Source: Corynebacterium sp. TAE3-ERU16
Lineage (GTDB): Bacteria; Actinomycetota; Actinomycetes; Mycobacteriales; Mycobacteriaceae
Direction: 5' to 3'
DNA: 64,000 nucleotides
NCBI RefSeq assembly: GCF_019209935.1
Contig: NZ_JAHUTN010000012.1
Coordinates: 1-64,000 of the forward strand
Shown in pieces: positions 61,301-64,000 of this stretch; positions within the stretch are counted from its first letter, which is position 1, and each line of letters starts with the position of its first letter. Both the position numbers and the translations under genes were made by a program. A model generated the notes under the pieces. That model made no database searches. It had not been told where the DNA came from and was given only the letters and a program-made list of their open reading frames with translations.

Positions 61301-62761
61301 GTGAACGAGCCTTCGGATATGCGTCTTTCTCAGCGAACAGCTAAAGTTTTTAAAGAACAGACATCTTCCAGCAGTTCGGAGCTCCAATTGCGCACATTCA
61401 ACCGTCTCCGCCTCACGAGCACAGCCGTGCTCGCCACCTCTGCGGTCGTATTCGGAGCCCTCGCCCCGGTGGCCACAGCGTCTGAGCCACCCGTACTGTC
61501 AAAACCCTACGAATGGACCGAGGACTTCGACTCCGCTGACGCCCTCGACGGCTGGTTGATCTTCAACCAGCCCGACTATTTGAATAAGAACGTCACGGTG
61601 ACCCCGGACGCGGTCGAGGTCAGGGACGGAATGCTGGTAATCACCACCGCACGTCACTGCATCGAAAAAGACGGCGACCCTCTGACAGACGCCAATATCG
61701 TCGAAACTCCGTGCCCGGAGAACATGATCACCCGGTACACCACGGGTCGGCTCCACAGCGACTGGGTCGCATCCGGGCTTTTCACCGTGAACGTGAGAGC
61801 GAAGTTCCACACCGGCGGCGTCAAGGGTGTCCGAAGTGCGATCTGGATGCAGAATGACCAACCGGCCTGCCGCGCGGGAGCGACCGACAGCAGCTACGGG
61901 GAGCTCGACATCATCGAGCACTACTCATGGCCCTGGCGATCGAAGCACTCTCCGGCGACGGTCCACTTCGGCTGCAACGAGTCAGGAACCATCCGCGATG
62001 GTCGGGTGTTCTCCGAGGGAAAGGACATAGCGGAGAACTGGCACACGTGGACACTGCAGACGACGACGGATGATCTCCGCTTCTCCATAGACGGGAAACC
62101 CATCCTGCACGAGAGCGGTCCCCCATTCGACGAGAAGGAGCACATCACTCCTGCAGACCTGGACATCTCGGGCGAGAAGTACCGCGAGATCCTCTCCCGT
62201 CCATACCGACTCATCCTGAATCAGTATGTCGAGGTCAAGGACTGGGCACATCCCGCATCGGATTCGGATCCGTTCCCGGTGCGCCAGATGTTCGTCGACA
62301 GCATCTCCCTCAAGGGGCAGCCGTTCACCACCGACGAACCGACCACCCCGGCCACGCCGACCGACGAACCGACCACCCCGGCCACGCCGACCGACGAACC
62401 GACCACCCCGGCCACGCCGACCGACGAACCGACCACCCCGGCCACGCCGACCGACGAACCCACCACCCCGGCCACGCCGACCGACGAACCCACCACCCCG
62501 GCCACGCCGACCGACGAACCCACCACCCCGGCCACGCCGACCGACGAACCCACCACCCCGGCCACGCCGACCGACGAACCTCCGGTTCCGGGCTCCTCCA
62601 CCCCGACAGGTCAGAACAGCTGGACACTCCTGGGTGGGGCTTTCACCGCGATCATCGGAGCGCTGTCTGTGTTCACTCTGGTTGCACTTCCGATCATCGG
62701 CTGGCTTCATTCCACAGTTCAACTGAATGCGCTTCTGCGGTCCATCGGCTTCCGGATGTGA
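61301..62761 (+). CDS. Secreted GH16-like glycosidase with TTPATPTDEP repeats
   Basis: A 486-residue secreted protein. After a signal peptide (about 33-60, ending VATA-SEPP), a GH16-type beta-jelly-roll runs to about 345. Its catalytic signature ELDIIEHY (nucleophile and acid/base Glu) is preceded by GVRSAIWMQN. A linker of eight TTPATPTDEP repeats (positions 62341-62580) is followed by a hydrophobic C-terminal helix and a short basic tail, so the enzyme is probably tethered to the membrane; no LPXTG is present. The start is uncertain: GTG 61301, ATG 61319, or TTG 61388, which has a GGAG site and fits a normal signal peptide. The substrate is probably a beta-glucan or galactan. Confidence 0.85.
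   Translation: MNEPSDMRLSQRTAKVFKEQTSSSSSELQLRTFNRLRLTSTAVLATSAVVFGALAPVATASEPPVLSKPYEWTEDFDSADALDGWLIFNQPDYLNKNVTVTPDAVEVRDGMLVITTARHCIEKDGDPLTDANIVETPCPENMITRYTTGRLHSDWVASGLFTVNVRAKFHTGGVKGVRSAIWMQNDQPACRAGATDSSYGELDIIEHYSWPWRSKHSPATVHFGCNESGTIRDGRVFSEGKDIAENWHTWTLQTTTDDLRFSIDGKPILHESGPPFDEKEHITPADLDISGEKYREILSRPYRLILNQYVEVKDWAHPASDSDPFPVRQMFVDSISLKGQPFTTDEPTTPATPTDEPTTPATPTDEPTTPATPTDEPTTPATPTDEPTTPATPTDEPTTPATPTDEPTTPATPTDEPTTPATPTDEPPVPGSSTPTGQNSWTLLGGAFTAIIGALSVFTLVALPIIGWLHSTVQLNALLRSIGFRM
62341..62580 (+). repeat. Eight tandem 30-bp repeats in the GH16 linker
   Basis: Unit GACCACCCCGGCCACGCCGA followed by CCGACGAACC, eight copies without gaps, each encoding TTPATPTDEP. The first four copies read GACC and the last four CACC at the unit start, a synonymous Pro codon change. 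This marks two blocks and likely recent slippage. Confidence 0.97.
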
Positions 62762-62783
62762 CCGGACAGGACCCCAGATGAAT

Positions 62784-62824
62784 GAGGGACCGGGTACCAC
62801 TTTCGCGGTGGTCCCCGGTCTCTC
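62784..62824 (+). terminator. Terminator after the GH16 gene
   Basis: A 17-bp stem, 62784-62800 with 62808-62824, with one mismatch and one G-U pair and a seven-base loop. A short T-run (CTTTTCC) follows. It lies 23 bases after the stop codon. Confidence 0.65.
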
Positions 62825-62868
62825 CCGCTTTTCCAGGAATTTTCCGGAGGCTGTGTGGCCCACGGCAT

Positions 62869-63561
62869 TCAGTCGCGTTCCGTCTGCTCCGGCACCCCGC
62901 AGGCGACCCCGGTGGAGTGGTGTGGACAGTACCCCCCGGGATTCTTGTGCAGGTACTGCTGGTGGTGGTCCTCGGCGCGGTAGTAGTCCCCGGCGGGCGT
63001 CTCCGCGAGCGGGAGAATCTCGGTCGTGACGGGACCGTAGCCTGCGCCCGCCAGCCGTTCCCCGTAGTCGGTGACCATCGCCCGGATCATGTCGGCGTCG
63101 GCACGGGCACGCTCGGGGCCACCCGTGGTGTAGAAGGCGGACCGGTACTGGGTGCCCACGTCGTTCCCCTGGCGGAAACCCTGGGTGGGATCGTGCGCCT
63201 CGAGGGCGGTGGCGACGATCTGCGGCAGCGCCACACGGGCCGGATCGAACACCACTTCGACGACCTCCGCGTGACCCGTACGGCCCGTGCAGACCTCCCG
63301 GTAGGTGGGATTGGGCGTGTAGCCGCCGGCGTAGCCGACGGAGGTCGACTCCACCCCCTCGAGTTCCCAGAAGATCTTCTCGGCACCCCAGAAACAACCG
63401 ATCCCGATGAGGACGCTGGACTGTCCGTCCCGCCACGGGCCCGTGACCGGGGTCCCGAGAACCGCGTGCGGGTGCGGCTCATCCAGGACCGGGCTCCGAC
63501 CCCCCTTGAGAGCATCATCTGCGGTGACCATCTCGGGCTCGCGCCCCATCAACCATCCCAT
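62869..63561 (-). CDS. msrA: Peptide methionine sulfoxide reductase A
   Basis: Repairs methionine-S-sulfoxide in proteins. The 230-residue protein shows the catalytic GIGCFWGAEKIFWELEGV (Cys), GYAGGYTPNPTYREVCTGRTGHAEVV, and the C-terminal resolving Cys region (GYCPHHSTGVACGV). An N-terminal extension of about 48 residues before the core is usual in corynebacteria. AAAGGGG precedes ATG 63561. It is divergent from sodA, and the two antioxidant genes share the gap of about 260 bases. Confidence 0.94.
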   Translation of the reverse strand: MGWLMGREPEMVTADDALKGGRSPVLDEPHPHAVLGTPVTGPWRDGQSSVLIGIGCFWGAEKIFWELEGVESTSVGYAGGYTPNPTYREVCTGRTGHAEVVEVVFDPARVALPQIVATALEAHDPTQGFRQGNDVGTQYRSAFYTTGGPERARADADMIRAMVTDYGERLAGAGYGPVTTEILPLAETPAGDYYRAEDHHQQYLHKNPGGYCPHHSTGVACGVPEQTERD

Positions 63562-63818
63562 GTCGGGCCCCTTTCTCGGTGCATGTTCGTGACCACCACC
63601 CTAGGCGGTGGAACGGGGGGATGGTGTTTCCACGGAATTACCCCTAACCGGGGGAATTGGTGCTTAGCGGCAGGCGACAGGCACAGGGGACTGATGTTCG
63701 GCCGAACGTACTTATAACAATTTCGTGCTAGATGTGTGACGTTATTCTGTCTTGACCTATCATGGGGGCCACGGCGCGGACCTGTTCCGCGCTCCGTCTT
63801 ATACGAAAGGATTTTCAC

Positions 63819-64000
63819 ATGACCACCTACTACGAGCTCCCCGAGCTGGATTACGACTACGATGCCCTCGAGCCGCACATCTCCGCCGAGATCATGGAGC
63901 TGCACCACTCCAAGCATCACGCCAACTACGTCAAGGGTGCCAACGCGGCCATGGAGGCACTCGCCAAGGCCCGCGAGAACGGCACCATCGGTGATGAGGT
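63819..64000 (+). CDS. sodA: Superoxide dismutase, Fe/Mn family (partial)
   Basis: Only the first 60 codons lie in the window. [20 protein letters not shown], the first metal His in [12 protein letters not shown] and the following GANAAMEAL identify the enzyme, which converts superoxide to hydrogen peroxide and oxygen. ATG 63819 follows a CGAAAGGA ribosome site. The upstream gap holds a possible promoter (a TATCAT box near 63762). Confidence 0.95.
   Translation, partial: MTTYYELPELDYDYDALEPHISAEIMELHHSKHHANYVKGANAAMEALAKARENGTIGDE

Noticed and set aside
62341..62580. CRISPR array
   Set aside because: The 30-bp units are directly adjacent with no spacers and are in frame in a coding sequence.

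Overview
The window is from a high-GC mycolic-acid-producing actinobacterium, almost certainly a Corynebacterium. It carries the mycolate-condensation genes (accD3, pks13, fadD32), two corynomycoloyltransferases, the arabinogalactan genes (DPPR synthase, PAP2 phosphatase, glfT2, glf), farR next to serS, and an ldh / msrA / sodA end in the order typical of the genus. I cannot name the species from sequence alone. No tRNA, rRNA or CRISPR array was recognised.

Layout. 0.2-2.9 kb: DeoR regulator, nagA and a small membrane protein. 3.0-3.8 kb: a membrane protein followed by an XRE regulator broken by a one-base frameshift. 4.7-21.9 kb: one long minus-strand cell-envelope block: glfT2, PAP2 phosphatase, ubiA-type DPPR synthase, mycoloyltransferase B; then mycoloyltransferase A with LGFP repeats, a DUF732-like lipoprotein and a cutinase-like esterase; then fadD32, pks13 and accD3. 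The arabinosyltransferase gene aftB, normally found between mycoloyltransferase B and ubiA, is not there. 22-27 kb: a DUF5129 protein, glf and a secreted PGRP/LGFP amidase with a structured leader. 27-33.7 kb: TetR regulator, HAD phosphatase, PlsC, serS, farR, a septum-formation-family protein and a small metallopeptidase. 33.8-37.2 kb: a MacB/FtsX-type ABC transporter.

37.1-52.6 kb is a low-GC island with codon use unlike its flanks. Two convergent gene arms meet at a decayed ISL3-family insertion sequence. The plus arm holds a WbuB-like glycosyltransferase, Wzm/Wzt-type export ABC genes and wecC. The minus arm holds wecB, a 961-residue heparinase-like protein fused to an alpha/beta-hydrolase-like domain, and two related glycosyltransferases, one with N-terminal TPR-like repeats. 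WecB and WecC together convert UDP-GlcNAc to UDP-ManNAcA. The island is therefore best read as an ABC-transporter-dependent pathway for an acidic, N-acetylmannosaminuronic-acid-containing surface polysaccharide with its own lyase/esterase. This is the most interesting part of the window.

52.3-64 kb returns to core genes: pheA, an amidase-signature enzyme, a CPBP protease, an LCP ligase (a candidate for attaching wall glycopolymers), a DUF5926 protein, a glycerophosphodiesterase, ldh, a small unknown gene, a HAD hydrolase, a secreted GH16 glycosidase with eight exact 30-bp repeats, msrA, and the first part of sodA. Many core genes start 6-8 bases after a TANNNT box, which suggests widespread leaderless transcription.
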